Notes under the pieces: model-generated | The model's input: the letters and a program-made list of their open reading frames with translations, nothing else | What the model was told of the DNA's origin: nothing | Databases searched by the model: none | NCBI RefSeq assembly: GCF_014218335.1 | Contig: NZ_AP023367.1 | Location: forward strand, 2,853,501 to 2,917,500 | DNA from: Anaerocolumna cellulosilytica | GTDB taxonomy: Bacteria > Bacillota > Clostridia > Lachnospirales > Lachnospiraceae | DNA length: 64,000 nt | Direction of reading: 5' to 3' | Made by a program: the position numbers and the translations under genes | Shown here: one piece after another, positions 20,530 to 29,271 of the stretch | Layout of the letters: every line of letters begins with the position of its first letter | How positions within the stretch are numbered: position 1 is the stretch's first letter

Positions 20530-20557
20530 ATTACAAACACCTCCTTATGTTATATTA

Positions 20558-20866
20558 TTAAATCACTTCTGTAAGAACCAGGTCAATTGCTGCCTGTTCT
20601 TTGCTTTTTGCTACTTCTTTTAACAGAATAATTTCTTTTTCTGCTTTTTGTACCGCTGCTTCCATTAATTTATTGCCTTGAAGCTGTACATCTTTTAAAT
20701 CTTGTTCTGCTTTGGAAAGAACTTGTTTGCTCATAGAGGATTGTATATTTTTAGCTTCCTCTCTTGCATTCTGAATAATCATCTCTCCTTTAGCTAACGC
20801 CTCTTTTTCAATTTGAGCAGCTTTTTCTTCTGCCTGGCGTACAGCCTGTACTGTTTCTTTTGCCAT
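20558..20866 (-). CDS. V-type ATP synthase subunit G/H-type peripheral stalk protein
   Basis: This 102-residue protein is one continuous Ala/Glu/Lys/Gln-rich helix (AVRQAEEKAAQIEKEALAKG, later NAREEAKNIQSSMSKQVLSKAEQ). It matches the AhaH or NtpF type of subunit that forms a heterodimeric coiled coil with subunit E. It is the first gene of the nine-gene operon and has a strong GGAGGTG site. Short helical proteins are hard to assign by sequence alone, but the operon position makes the call safe. Confidence 0.88.
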   Translation of the reverse strand: MAKETVQAVRQAEEKAAQIEKEALAKGEMIIQNAREEAKNIQSSMSKQVLSKAEQDLKDVQLQGNKLMEAAVQKAEKEIILLKEVAKSKEQAAIDLVLTEVI

Positions 20867-21455
20867 TTTTTCACCTCCGATTTTGAGATAATGGCGTTTT
20901 TTAGTTACTCAGCCATTATAAACCATTTTACAACATTTTTCAACAAAATAAATAGTCTGCTCTAGAGTTTGGTAATAATTCTAACTGCAATTATTACGTT
21001 TTTAATAATCTTTTCTTAATAAAAATAAATAAATAATTACATATAATTTTCCCTTAACCACTTTGTTAATTTTGTACAAAATAATATGCATTGTTTTAGT
21101 ATGGAACATTGTTTTTTGTGAGATATTCATAGTTTAATCAAATTCTCACCCATATAAAATTTTCTAGGGCTTTCTTCTTATATTTTATTAAAATAATGCA
21201 TTTTTTAATAATGTTTAAGTAACATGATGTGTTTTTATTATATAATATCTGAAATTGATTTACAATACCAAACTACAGACCTTATTTGTAATAAAATTAC
21301 ACAGAATTACTTTTTATTTGTGTAATAATAGTATGCTCAATTTCCTTAAACTTTCTCTAATTATAGTAAACCATATTGCAAATACTAATACAGCTGTATT
21401 TATTTAAATTCAGCCGCCGCTACTACTGACTCAGATTATCGAAAGGAGTTATAGC
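20867..21455. other. Long AT-rich divergent intergenic region
   Basis: Apart from the V-type ATPase promoter near the left end, these 589 bases contain no gene or obvious repeat. The right part should hold the promoter for the HMA-fold gene at 21456, but no near-consensus boxes stand out. Confidence 0.6.
20888..20943 (-). promoter_or_regulatory. V-type ATPase operon promoter with overlapping inverted repeat
   Basis: The minus strand has TTGAAA (20938-20943), a 17-bp spacer and a perfect TATAAT (20915-20920), about 50 bp before the first gene. An 8-bp inverted repeat, ATAATGGC (20888-20895) and GCCATTAT (20912-20919), overlaps the -10 box and the start of the transcript. It could be an operator or a leader hairpin. 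Confidence 0.7.
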
Positions 21456-21662
21456 ATGAATCGTTTACACTATAATGTTTCCGGATTGCTCAATGAACAG
21501 ATTAAAACACAGGTTAAAAATGCTTTAAATAATATTGAAGGTGTTCAGAATGTTAATGTGGATCTTGGTAGAAGCACCATAGAAGTAGGCTGTAAGGATA
21601 CTATATCGGCAGAGGTAATAGAAAACAGTATAGAAAAGGTTGGTTGTAAAATACAAGCTTAA
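21456..21662 (+). CDS. HMA-fold small protein without the CxxC metal motif
   Basis: The 68-residue protein fits the beta-alpha-beta-beta-alpha-beta pattern of heavy-metal-associated domains: YNVSGLLNEQIKTQVKNALN, then IEGVQNVNVDLGRSTIEVGC, then ISAEVIENSIEKVGCKI. The position normally occupied by GMTCxxC reads GLLNEQI, so the copper-binding cysteines are absent. Two cysteines remain elsewhere (in EVGC and VGC). It is preceded by AAAGGAG. No P-type ATPase or copper regulator is nearby. A role in metal transfer is therefore doubtful; the fold call is fairly sure. Confidence 0.75.
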   Translation: MNRLHYNVSGLLNEQIKTQVKNALNNIEGVQNVNVDLGRSTIEVGCKDTISAEVIENSIEKVGCKIQA

Positions 21663-22345
21663 TAAGCCTAATATTACCATCTGAACTACGAATTTATTTT
21701 ACACTTATGGTCATAATAATGAATGGATACAGGAACAAAATCATTTTGAATTAAAATTTGAAATCTGAATTTAGTTTCACAAAAGTATCCGTTCAAATAA
21801 AAAAGAAATTGCCGTTATTGTCTCATAACAGCAAGAAATCAGTATTTATACTGACTTCATTAAAAAAGAGGCACACATGACAAAGCAGGGTTTAAACCCT
21901 GCTTTTGTCATGTCTATATTTGACTTATTGAAGTTATTTGCATGAAAGAGATTATAGTAACCGCCAATATAACTGTTACAAGTGCTGACCAATACTAATT
22001 ACCAAAAATTTCTTTCATTCTATCCGAATATAAAACATGTGACTGCACATACTATTCTCGGATACAAAAGAAGAGTTCATATTATAAATTCAAATTTATA
22101 GTTTGAATTCATAATTGTAATCCACTTAAGATGAAAATGGAAATTTGTAATTTGTCTCGGTTGCAAATGAAAGCAGCTAAATCACCAACAATATTAGGAG
22201 ATGGTTAAGTTGGACTGGCTTTGTGTCATGATGATTTAAATTCCCGAAGTAATTGGTAATTAAGTTTTGCTACAAAAGTACTCTTAAAAACTGAATAACG
22301 AATGAGACACAAGATAAAAGCAGGAATTTTTATTAATTTCTGCTT
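21663..22345. other. Intergenic region of nearly 700 bases
   Basis: No convincing gene is visible. The region holds a strong hairpin at 21876-21912 and the terminator of the subtilase gene at its right end. A 25-codon frame starting at 22131 lacks a ribosome site and looks like chance. Decayed sequence is possible but I recognise none. Confidence 0.55.
21876..21912 (+). terminator. Hairpin between convergent genes, probable terminator
   Basis: CATGACAAAGCAGGGTTT pairs with AAACCCTGCTTTTGTCATG with a single bulge. It lies 214 bp beyond the HMA-fold gene and has no long T tract, so it may act with processing rather than as a classical terminator. Confidence 0.55.
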
Positions 22346-22349
22346 TTAT
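22314..22349 (-). terminator. Terminator overlapping the subtilase stop codon
   Basis: ATAAAAGCAG and CTGCTTTTAT form a 10-bp stem around a 16-base loop. The stem overlaps the stop codon of the gene that ends at 22346. Confidence 0.6.
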
Positions 22350-23308
22350 TCTTTACTTAAATCTAAAAGTCCATTCCCTTCATTTTTTTTGTTAAAGCCT
22401 AAGGAAACGGTTCTTCTTATAAGCTGGGCATATAATTCTGCTTCTGATAAGGTTCTTCCAAAAGCCTTTTCTTCTTTATTAATGATTAATGCCAAAGCAC
22501 CAGATACATGCGGTGTTGCCATAGACGTACCTGATAATCTTGCATATTTGCCGTTTAAATAAGTTGATAAAATATTGCTGCCTGGAGCTAAAAGATCTAC
22601 ATTTTCATTAGAATTACTGTAAGGTGCCAATTTCTTGTTCAAATCGACGGCACCCACTGATATTGCTTCTACATAAGCACCCGGATAACTATATTCATCC
22701 GTGGTATGCTTCCCATCACCTTCATTACCTGCTGCACAAACAACTAAAATATTGTTATTTACTGCTCGGATTACAGCTGCATGAAGCTCAGGAACATCCG
22801 CCTTTCCACCTAATGACATAGAAATAACTCTTACTTTTTCGCCATTAGCACCTCTCCAGGTAATGGCATAATTAATTGCATCAATAATACCCTGATAAGT
22901 GCCGCCGCCATCTTTTTTTAAAACCTTTAGCACCAATAATTTTACAAGAGGAGCTACACCTAAGACACCTGCATTATCCTCAGCTGCTGCAATTGTACCG
23001 GCTACGTGGGTTCCATGACCATTATTATCATTATAGTTATCAACATTACCACTATAATCCGACGTAAAATTTCTTCCGCCAATAATTCTGTTTTTCAATT
23101 CAGGATGTGTAGTCTGAGCTCCGGTATCCAAGACAGCCACTACAACTCCTTCTCCTTTTTTTCCTTCTTCCCACAAGGAAGGTGCATTGATAAGCTGCAC
23201 ACCTTCAGGTATTTCATTGGCTTCTTGATAAATCTTTTGTATCGTATAAGGAATCAATCCTACTTTCACCTTTGACAGTTTCACATCAGTTTTACCGACT
23301 CTTTTCAT
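22346..23308 (-). CDS. Intracellular subtilisin-type S8 serine protease
   Basis: The 320-residue protein has an intact catalytic triad: Asp in VAVLDTGAQTTHPEL, His in NGHGTHVAGTIAAAE and Ser in LSGTSMATPHVSGAL, plus the oxyanion Asn in CAAGNEGDGKH. There is no signal peptide. The short N-terminal extension (VGLIPYTIQKIYQEANEIPEGVQLI) resembles the inhibitory peptide of Bacillus intracellular subtilisins (ISP family). Of three possible ATGs near 23317, 23314 and 23308, the last has the best distance from GAGG. It is monocistronic and likely degrades cytosolic proteins in late growth or sporulation. Confidence 0.9.
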   Translation of the reverse strand: MKRVGKTDVKLSKVKVGLIPYTIQKIYQEANEIPEGVQLINAPSLWEEGKKGEGVVVAVLDTGAQTTHPELKNRIIGGRNFTSDYSGNVDNYNDNNGHGTHVAGTIAAAEDNAGVLGVAPLVKLLVLKVLKKDGGGTYQGIIDAINYAITWRGANGEKVRVISMSLGGKADVPELHAAVIRAVNNNILVVCAAGNEGDGKHTTDEYSYPGAYVEAISVGAVDLNKKLAPYSNSNENVDLLAPGSNILSTYLNGKYARLSGTSMATPHVSGALALIINKEEKAFGRTLSEAELYAQLIRRTVSLGFNKKNEGNGLLDLSKE

Positions 23309-23317
23309 TCTCATCAT

Positions 23318-23634
23318 CCTCTATTATTATTTCAATGAAACAGATAGAAAGCCGATACTGGATTTGCAATGCTAATATCCGGATATCTCTTCCGAAAATG
23401 TTTCATTGCATTATTAATATATTAATAACTGTCGAAAAATGTAACCTTTTAGGATGAAAATATATTAAAAATTATTCTAAATCAAGGAATCGAATTCTTA
23501 GACAAATAAAAAAGGATATTTTGCTGCTTTATAACCACCGCAAAATATCCTTTAAACTGTATTATTCACTACTGTCTGCTGTCAAACAATTAGGAATTAT
23601 GTCTGTCATACTTCTTAGGATACGAATACTACCT
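23318..23634. other. Intergenic region with one terminator
   Basis: No gene is seen in these 317 bases. The terminator of the 23635-24018 gene is at 23511-23553, and the part nearer 23318 should carry the subtilase promoter, which I cannot place with confidence. Confidence 0.6.
23511..23553 (-). terminator. Intrinsic terminator of the small anchored protein gene
   Basis: On the minus strand AAAGGATATTTTGC and GCAAAATATCCTTT form a perfect 14-bp stem followed by a run of seven T. It lies about 80 bp after the stop codon at 23635. Confidence 0.85.
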
Positions 23635-24018
23635 TTAGTCAACATTCTTCTTTCGCTCAGCAACATAAACTATAGCTAACAGTAATACGACAACACCACC
23701 AATTCCAACTATCACGACAGGAAGAGTGCCACTGTTCTTTGTATCATAAGTATCCTTAACAGAGAAAGTTGTTTTATAAAACTTTGCTTCCTCAAGCATA
23801 CCAGATGTAGCCATTAATTCAACTTCCGCATCTTCACCTATTTGCATCTTGTCTTCACCTGCCAGTTGTACCAGTGACTCATCTATCACCTGAGCCTTTA
23901 TGCTTTTATCAGCCACTATACCTGCTAAATCTTTTGTTTCTGCTAAAGCTCCTCCGGCAGATAATAAGGACAGGCACATGGCCAGTATAATGGTTTTGAC
24001 TATTTTTTTTCGGATCAT
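23635..24018 (-). CDS. Small secreted protein with C-terminal membrane anchor
   Basis: The 127-residue protein has a signal peptide (positively charged start, hydrophobic core, likely cleavage after GGALA at about residue 26). A polar extracytoplasmic domain of about 65 residues follows. Near residue 98 a membrane helix (LPVVIVGIGGVVVLLLAIVYVAE) ends in ERKKNVD, giving a type I topology. No LPxTG motif precedes the helix. I do not recognise the family. It lies just downstream of the nif operon but is separated from it by the terminator at 24216. Confidence 0.6.
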   Translation of the reverse strand: MIRKKIVKTIILAMCLSLLSAGGALAETKDLAGIVADKSIKAQVIDESLVQLAGEDKMQIGEDAEVELMATSGMLEEAKFYKTTFSVKDTYDTKNSGTLPVVIVGIGGVVVLLLAIVYVAERKKNVD

Positions 24019-24215
24019 ATCAAATACCCCTGCTTTCTAATCTATGTTCTGTCTATGTGTAAAAATAAGTTCTTATAGCTTTACATTGATTAGACGATTA
24101 TAGATAGACATGGGTTCCACTAATATGCTATATTTTTAATTTTAAATTAGAATGAAATCTATTACAATTGCTTATGTTATATACAGAATACAACTATGTA
24201 TTCGCATACCTTACT

Positions 24216-24256
24216 AAAAAGACAGGAAAATCTTAAAGCTCTCATCCTGCCTTTTT
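24216..24256 (-). terminator. Terminator at the end of the nif operon
   Basis: On the minus strand AAAAAGGCAGGA and TCCTGTCTTTTT form a 12-bp stem with one G-U pair, ending in T residues. It lies 30 bp after the stop codon of nifV(alpha). Confidence 0.85.
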
Positions 24257-24285
24257 CTACTATATTTCAGGGGTTTGGTAAACAT

Positions 24286-25092
24286 TTATAATGCCCCTTT
24301 TAAGAGGGGATAGCATTCGTCTTCAATTCGCCGGATTTGCTTTTTGTTCATGGCAAATTGATATATGGATTCACTGGCATGCACAAAATCATAAAAGTTA
24401 CAATTACCTGTCCTCTCTCCAATTCCAAATAAGGTACAATCAATATATGATGCACCTGCTTTTGCCCCAACAAGAGAATTAGCCACAGCCATTCCTAAAT
24501 CATTATGTATATGCATTTCTATCTCAATATCTGAATATGCCTTTATGGTTTCTATAATCTCTTTTGTTCTGGAAGGGGTCAGAATGCCTACCGTATCCGC
24601 AATACGGATAATATCTACACCTGCTTTTTTCAAATCCTTGATTAGACTTAATATAAACCCAATATCTGATCGGGATGCATCCTCTAAGCCAACGGTTACA
24701 TCAATTCCATTATTCTTTGCAATTTCAACGCAGTCCAAAACATTTTTTTGTACCCAGGCTTTGTTCTTTTTAAGCTTACTGTATATCTGTATATATGATA
24801 CGGGAGTGCCAATATGCAGAATATGAGGCTTACAAAGTATGGATTGCTTTACATCTGCGGTATTCATTCTGCTCCACACTGATATTTTAGATTTTTTTGT
24901 ATTGTTAATTATTTCCTGAATACTGTCTGATTCCTTTTGACTGACACAAGGAACGCCTGCTTCTATTTCATAGACACCGATTTCATCCAGCATCTTGGCA
25001 ATTTTTACCTTGTCTTCCATCCGCAAAGCAATACCCGGGCTCTGTTCCCCATCCCGCAAGGTAGTATCAACGATATATTTAGTTTCTTTCAT
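24286..25092 (-). CDS. nifV: Homocitrate synthase alpha subunit, NifV(alpha)
   Basis: This 268-residue protein is only the catalytic HMGL-like barrel of homocitrate synthase. It has DTTLRDGEQSPGIAL near the N-terminus, IEAGVPCVSQKE, and the metal-binding and signature region EMHIHNDLGMAVANSLVGAKAGA with IGERTGN. It lacks the C-terminal communication domain, which is encoded by the upstream gene. The split into omega and alpha proteins is known from Clostridium pasteurianum and C. acetobutylicum. The enzyme joins acetyl-CoA and 2-oxoglutarate to homocitrate, the organic part of FeMo-co. I start it at the ATG at 25092, which follows GAGGTGA within the end of the preceding gene; the TTG at 25098 is unlikely. 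Confidence 0.92.
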   Translation of the reverse strand: MKETKYIVDTTLRDGEQSPGIALRMEDKVKIAKMLDEIGVYEIEAGVPCVSQKESDSIQEIINNTKKSKISVWSRMNTADVKQSILCKPHILHIGTPVSYIQIYSKLKKNKAWVQKNVLDCVEIAKNNGIDVTVGLEDASRSDIGFILSLIKDLKKAGVDIIRIADTVGILTPSRTKEIIETIKAYSDIEIEMHIHNDLGMAVANSLVGAKAGASYIDCTLFGIGERTGNCNFYDFVHASESIYQFAMNKKQIRRIEDECYPLLKGAL

Positions 25093-26050
25093 GGGCAATC
25101 ACCTCAGCAGCAAGTCTTGCAAATTCATCATCTTTAAGGCTTGACCGGTACTCGGTACAAATATCCTTGACCGCTTCTAATAATTTCATTACGGTTTCTT
25201 CTGTTGGTATGTTTAATTGAAGCTCCCCCAATTTTAATTTAATGGCTTTAGTTCCCGAATGTTTTCCGATTACCAGCTCAGACCTGCCTCCCACACAGCT
25301 TGGTGCGTACGCTTCATAAGTAGCAGGATTTTTAAGGATTCCATCTGCATGAATTCCTGCTTCCACCTTAAAAATATCCCGGCCAATAACAGGTTTTTTA
25401 TTACTAATTCTACTCCCTGAGATAGCTTCAAACAATCTGGTTAAATCAGGAAATATTGTTAAATCCCGATTGGGCTTATGTCTAACAGCCAGTCGCAAGG
25501 CCATTATAATTTCTTCTGTTGCAGCATTGTTTTTTAATCCCGCAAAGCTTGTGGTAACATCACTTCCACACTGAAGGAGCCATTGCACTGCCAATGCACT
25601 TGCACAATGGAAGGTATTCTCAGGGCATAAATTTATTCTGCTATTTGGTAATAACTTCTTTATTTCATGCATACTTTTTTCATACGTCCCAGACATTAAA
25701 TCATCAAGACCAATTATACGTATTTCTTTACAGTGCTGTAAAGCTCTTAACCTGACAATTTCTCTGGCATCATTTATTTGTACTTCATGTATCATGTGTT
25801 CCATGTTCTGCTCAAAACGACAGGTATATCGATAAAATCCCGGATATTTACGCATATCATCCACATAATCAATTTGAAGGATATAATTCCCTTCTTCCGG
25901 CAATTTTTCCAATTTTTCATAAGCTGCCATGGATAACTCCACAGCATCTACACCTATAGTAAATAGCAACTTACAAAATCTTTGCAATTCTTCCTTTGAT
26001 GGCAGGTTTCCATCAAATCCGGTTAAAGTATTATCTATAATACGAATCAT
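25079..26050 (-). CDS. Homocitrate synthase omega subunit, NifV(omega)
   Basis: The 323-residue protein has a degenerate HMGL-like barrel in its first two thirds. It begins MIRIIDNTLTGFDGNLPS, where the catalytic RDGEQ motif is replaced. The C-terminal communication domain of the isopropylmalate/homocitrate synthase family follows: KPVIGRDIFKVEAGIHADGI, then YEAYAPSCVGGRSELVIGKH, then SGTKAIKLKL. It should form a heteromer with the alpha protein, which carries the active site. The gene overlaps nifV(alpha) by 14 bases and follows the ferredoxin gene in the same operon. The catalytic loss in the barrel is what I see; the partnership is known for Clostridium pasteurianum. Confidence 0.88.
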   Translation of the reverse strand: MIRIIDNTLTGFDGNLPSKEELQRFCKLLFTIGVDAVELSMAAYEKLEKLPEEGNYILQIDYVDDMRKYPGFYRYTCRFEQNMEHMIHEVQINDAREIVRLRALQHCKEIRIIGLDDLMSGTYEKSMHEIKKLLPNSRINLCPENTFHCASALAVQWLLQCGSDVTTSFAGLKNNAATEEIIMALRLAVRHKPNRDLTIFPDLTRLFEAISGSRISNKKPVIGRDIFKVEAGIHADGILKNPATYEAYAPSCVGGRSELVIGKHSGTKAIKLKLGELQLNIPTEETVMKLLEAVKDICTEYRSSLKDDEFARLAAEVIAHERN

Positions 26051-26193
26051 CTGCCATCACCTCTCCCTTATTCTGGCATATACAATGTAACTTGTCTTGT
26101 AGTTACGGCCATGTATACTTTGATTTATATCTGTTCCCTCTTTGTTTATAATACCATAGTTTTATTAAGTATGCAGCTTTTTTCCATTTTATG

Positions 26194-26502
26194 TCATATC
26201 ATTAAATCTTTTACCGGCTCTCCACCTTCAATGTGCTGCTCTATAATTTTTTCAACATCATCTTCTGACAGATTACCATACCATATTCCTTCCGGATATA
26301 TTACAGCTATTGGTCCTTTGTCGCAAATACCAAAGCATCCTGTGTTGGTAATCATAACATCACCTGAAAGCCCTCTGTCATCTACTTCTTCCATAAATTT
26401 TTGTACAATATCTACAGAATCCTTGGAAAAACAAAAGCCTTTTTGAACTCCGTTTACTCTACAACTGGTACAGATAAATATATGATATTTTGGATTCACC
26501 AT
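26194..26502 (-). CDS. [2Fe-2S] ferredoxin, thioredoxin-like (Clostridium pasteurianum type)
   Basis: The 102-residue protein matches in length and layout the C. pasteurianum [2Fe-2S] ferredoxin that is encoded among nif genes. Cysteines fall at 11, 14, 24, 56 and 60: ICTSC, KGFC, and NTGCFGICDKGP. The tail IYPEGIWYGNLSEDDVEKII is also typical. In the family Cys11, Cys24 (or 14), Cys56 and Cys60 are cluster ligands. It probably donates or relays electrons to the nitrogenase system or serves cofactor assembly; the precise partner is unproven. It lies between nifN-B and the nifV pair with an AAAGGAG site. Confidence 0.92.
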   Translation of the reverse strand: MVNPKYHIFICTSCRVNGVQKGFCFSKDSVDIVQKFMEEVDDRGLSGDVMITNTGCFGICDKGPIAVIYPEGIWYGNLSEDDVEKIIEQHIEGGEPVKDLMI

Positions 26503-26559
26503 ATGCTTATACTCCTTTATTATTTATAATTTAGGAACTGAGAGACATTTTGAATTTGT

Positions 26560-29271
26560 CTAATGTTTTTGCAACCGGAACTTAGATAATTGCGATGCCG
26601 CTTTTTTCACAGAATCTTCAATTCTATCGTAGGTTATAAATACCTGAATTCCCTTATTCATTAGCTTTGTCTTAGGGGCTTCTCCAATTCTCATAGCAAT
26701 CACAGCATCGCAGTCTCCGATTACTTTCATAATTGTTGTAATTTTATCTTCTTTTGCATCACATTCCTCTTCACCAGTACAATACTTTTCAATGCTTCGT
26801 CTTTCTTTGAAAATGGCAGCGCCGTTTAAGTATTCATACACATAAAACTCGGAGACCTGGCCAAAATGCTGGTCAACAAGCATACCGCTCTTAGTTGCTA
26901 CAGCCACTTGAAAATTGTTCTCTTTATTCTCAGAACTAGCCCCACTTTGATTTATCCCTTCTGTCTTATGACAGGCATTAAATTCGAAGGAGACATCATT
27001 ACCAAGAGTACCAATGGCATCTGCTCGACATTGTTTGCAATGATACATCTGTTTCATAGTTTCACCGCACCGCTTACGCATTGCCATGATTTCCTGGTTA
27101 CTAACCAGAGGAAGGTCTTCGAATACGCTGTCCTTTACCGGTATTAACTGCATTATATTGGTAATAGAACCTCCCAGTTCTTTTACTTTTTTTACCACCT
27201 CAGGAATATGGGTATCATTTATCCCTTTTATCATAACAATATTAACCTTACAGACGATTCCTTTTAATGCCAGCATTTTAATACCTGTCAGTTGATTTGA
27301 CAGTAATATGGCGGCAGCAGCTTCACCAAAATAATTTACACCCATAAAGTTAACATATTTATATATTTTCCCTCCAATAACCGGGTCTACTGCATTCATG
27401 GTTATAGTAACATGGGATACACCAAGTTCTACTAAGTCAGTAGCATACTGAGGGAGCATAAGCCCGTTCGTGGATAGACAAAAGGTTACATTCTTATCCT
27501 GCTCTCTGATTAATTGAAGTGTTTCCTTAACTTCATCAAAATTAGCAAGAGCATCACCGGGTCCTGCTATGCCAATAACCGATAAGTTCGGAACCCTTTT
27601 CTTAACCTCCTTATATTTTATAAATGCTTCTTTGGGATTTAGCACCTGGGTTGTAACACCCGGGCGGCTTTCATTGGGGCAGTCATATTTTCTGACACAA
27701 TAATTACAGCTAATATTGCATTTTGGTGCAATGGGCAGATGCATTCTGGCATAATCGTTCGCTCCGCAGTTAAAACACGGATGAGTGGCTGTTTTTTCTG
27801 CTATTGTTTTTTCTGCTTCACTTACTTCTATAACCATACTTTGATCCGCTCCTTTTCTGTTTAAAACACTGCTTTTGGTATCTTTTTTATCCATTCGTCC
27901 TTTATAATACTTTTCATACAAGGTTTCCCGAAAGCTAGTTTCTTTCTTAGAAAGGATTACATTGGAGATATCATCTAAAAAGCTTAATGCCCCCGAATAG
28001 CCAATCGTACGCAACCTTTGGCCACCTACTCTGTCATGAATCGGAAAGCTACGGCGCACAAGACCAATGTTTAGTTTTTCGGAGATACGCCTTCCGTCAG
28101 AATTTCCGATTAATACATTCACTTCCAATTCCCTGGAATATTCTTCAATTGTCTGAAAATCCACATCATTAAGAATTCTATATTCTTCAATAAAATAGCT
28201 ATCTGCAACCTCCTGTATTTCTACTTTTAGCATTTCTTTAAAACTTCCGCATTTTGACCCGGTTGCTGCCAGTATGGGCATGATACCATTCTCCACGCAT
28301 AATCGAACCGTACTATATACAAAGTCAGGTTCACCATATACCGCAACCCTTGCTTCTCCATTGTATTTATGGGCATCCACCATGGCATCCAAAAAACGCC
28401 CTTTGTCTTCTTTTAACTTATCTGGTATTGGCATGCCGGATAAAGCAGCTAATAGCTTTAGCAAGGAATCATTATCCCTTAATGATACCGGGAGATTACA
28501 TTTTTTATAAGGTACACCATAAGTATCATAAAGATATTCTGCTACAGAAGGATTAGAATTCGTAAAGCTTGATAATTCAATGGTGAATCTGGAACCAGAC
28601 ATTATTTTAACTTCTTTAATATCCGTACCTTTTGAAGGGAGTTTTTCATATTGTGGCTTGTATACTCCGTCCAAATTGTCTGATAAATCGGGGAGCAATA
28701 TGTAATCAAGAGAAAAGCTGTCTAAAAGTTCTTTTAAGTATCTGGTATCCGCCGGTGATAAAAGACTAGTAACTACATTAATTTTTTCATGTTTATTTGT
28801 TGGCACGGTAACCTTTTTAACCAGCTGGTACAGTGCTTTCATATAACCTTCAAATTGTGTCCCCGCATAACCTGCGGAAGGTACAGGAATGATTTCAATT
28901 CCCTGATATGCCGTATTCTCCTCATAGAATTTATCAATAATTCGCTCTATATCCTCACCAATGGTTTCCGCCAGGCAAGTGGTCTCAACTGCTATAACTT
29001 CCGGTTCGTATATGGCTATCAGGTTTTTCAAACCCTTCATCAGATTTTGCTCTCCACCATAAACAGTACCCTCCTCCGTTAAGGATGAAGAAGCAATATC
29101 AACCGGTTCGTTGTAATGCGTTGCCATATGGCGTCTGATATAGGTGCTGCAGCCTTGGGAACCATGAAGAATGGACATACATTTCTTTATGCCATAAAAA
29201 GCGGTAACCGCTCCCATTGGCATACACATCTTACAGGGATTCACATTCAGATTTACTAACGTTCCTCTCAT
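26560..29271 (-). CDS. nifN-nifB: NifN-NifB fusion protein (FeMo-co biosynthesis)
   Basis: This 903-residue protein joins three parts. Residues 1 to about 440 are a NifN-like half of the NifEN scaffold, with NPCKMCMPMGAVTAFYGIKK, GSQGCSTYIRRHMATH and ETTCLAETIGEDI. Residues about 500-770 are NifB, a radical SAM enzyme with the cluster motif CNISCNYC followed by VRKYDCPNESRPGVT. The last 110 residues are a NifX/NafY-like cofactor-binding domain (VAVATKSGMLVDQHFGQVSE). NifB makes the 8Fe-9S-carbide core, and NifEN matures it, so the fusion joins consecutive steps. The same fusion is known in C. pasteurianum. The leader between nifE and this gene is a repeated structured element (29272-29381). 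Confidence 0.95.
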   Translation of the reverse strand: MRGTLVNLNVNPCKMCMPMGAVTAFYGIKKCMSILHGSQGCSTYIRRHMATHYNEPVDIASSSLTEEGTVYGGEQNLMKGLKNLIAIYEPEVIAVETTCLAETIGEDIERIIDKFYEENTAYQGIEIIPVPSAGYAGTQFEGYMKALYQLVKKVTVPTNKHEKINVVTSLLSPADTRYLKELLDSFSLDYILLPDLSDNLDGVYKPQYEKLPSKGTDIKEVKIMSGSRFTIELSSFTNSNPSVAEYLYDTYGVPYKKCNLPVSLRDNDSLLKLLAALSGMPIPDKLKEDKGRFLDAMVDAHKYNGEARVAVYGEPDFVYSTVRLCVENGIMPILAATGSKCGSFKEMLKVEIQEVADSYFIEEYRILNDVDFQTIEEYSRELEVNVLIGNSDGRRISEKLNIGLVRRSFPIHDRVGGQRLRTIGYSGALSFLDDISNVILSKKETSFRETLYEKYYKGRMDKKDTKSSVLNRKGADQSMVIEVSEAEKTIAEKTATHPCFNCGANDYARMHLPIAPKCNISCNYCVRKYDCPNESRPGVTTQVLNPKEAFIKYKEVKKRVPNLSVIGIAGPGDALANFDEVKETLQLIREQDKNVTFCLSTNGLMLPQYATDLVELGVSHVTITMNAVDPVIGGKIYKYVNFMGVNYFGEAAAAILLSNQLTGIKMLALKGIVCKVNIVMIKGINDTHIPEVVKKVKELGGSITNIMQLIPVKDSVFEDLPLVSNQEIMAMRKRCGETMKQMYHCKQCRADAIGTLGNDVSFEFNACHKTEGINQSGASSENKENNFQVAVATKSGMLVDQHFGQVSEFYVYEYLNGAAIFKERRSIEKYCTGEEECDAKEDKITTIMKVIGDCDAVIAMRIGEAPKTKLMNKGIQVFITYDRIEDSVKKAASQLSKFRLQKH

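Noticed and set aside
22131-22205. 25-codon plus-strand frame in the gap after the HMA-fold gene, considered as a small peptide gene
   Set aside because: It lacks a ribosome site and neighbours that would process or use it.
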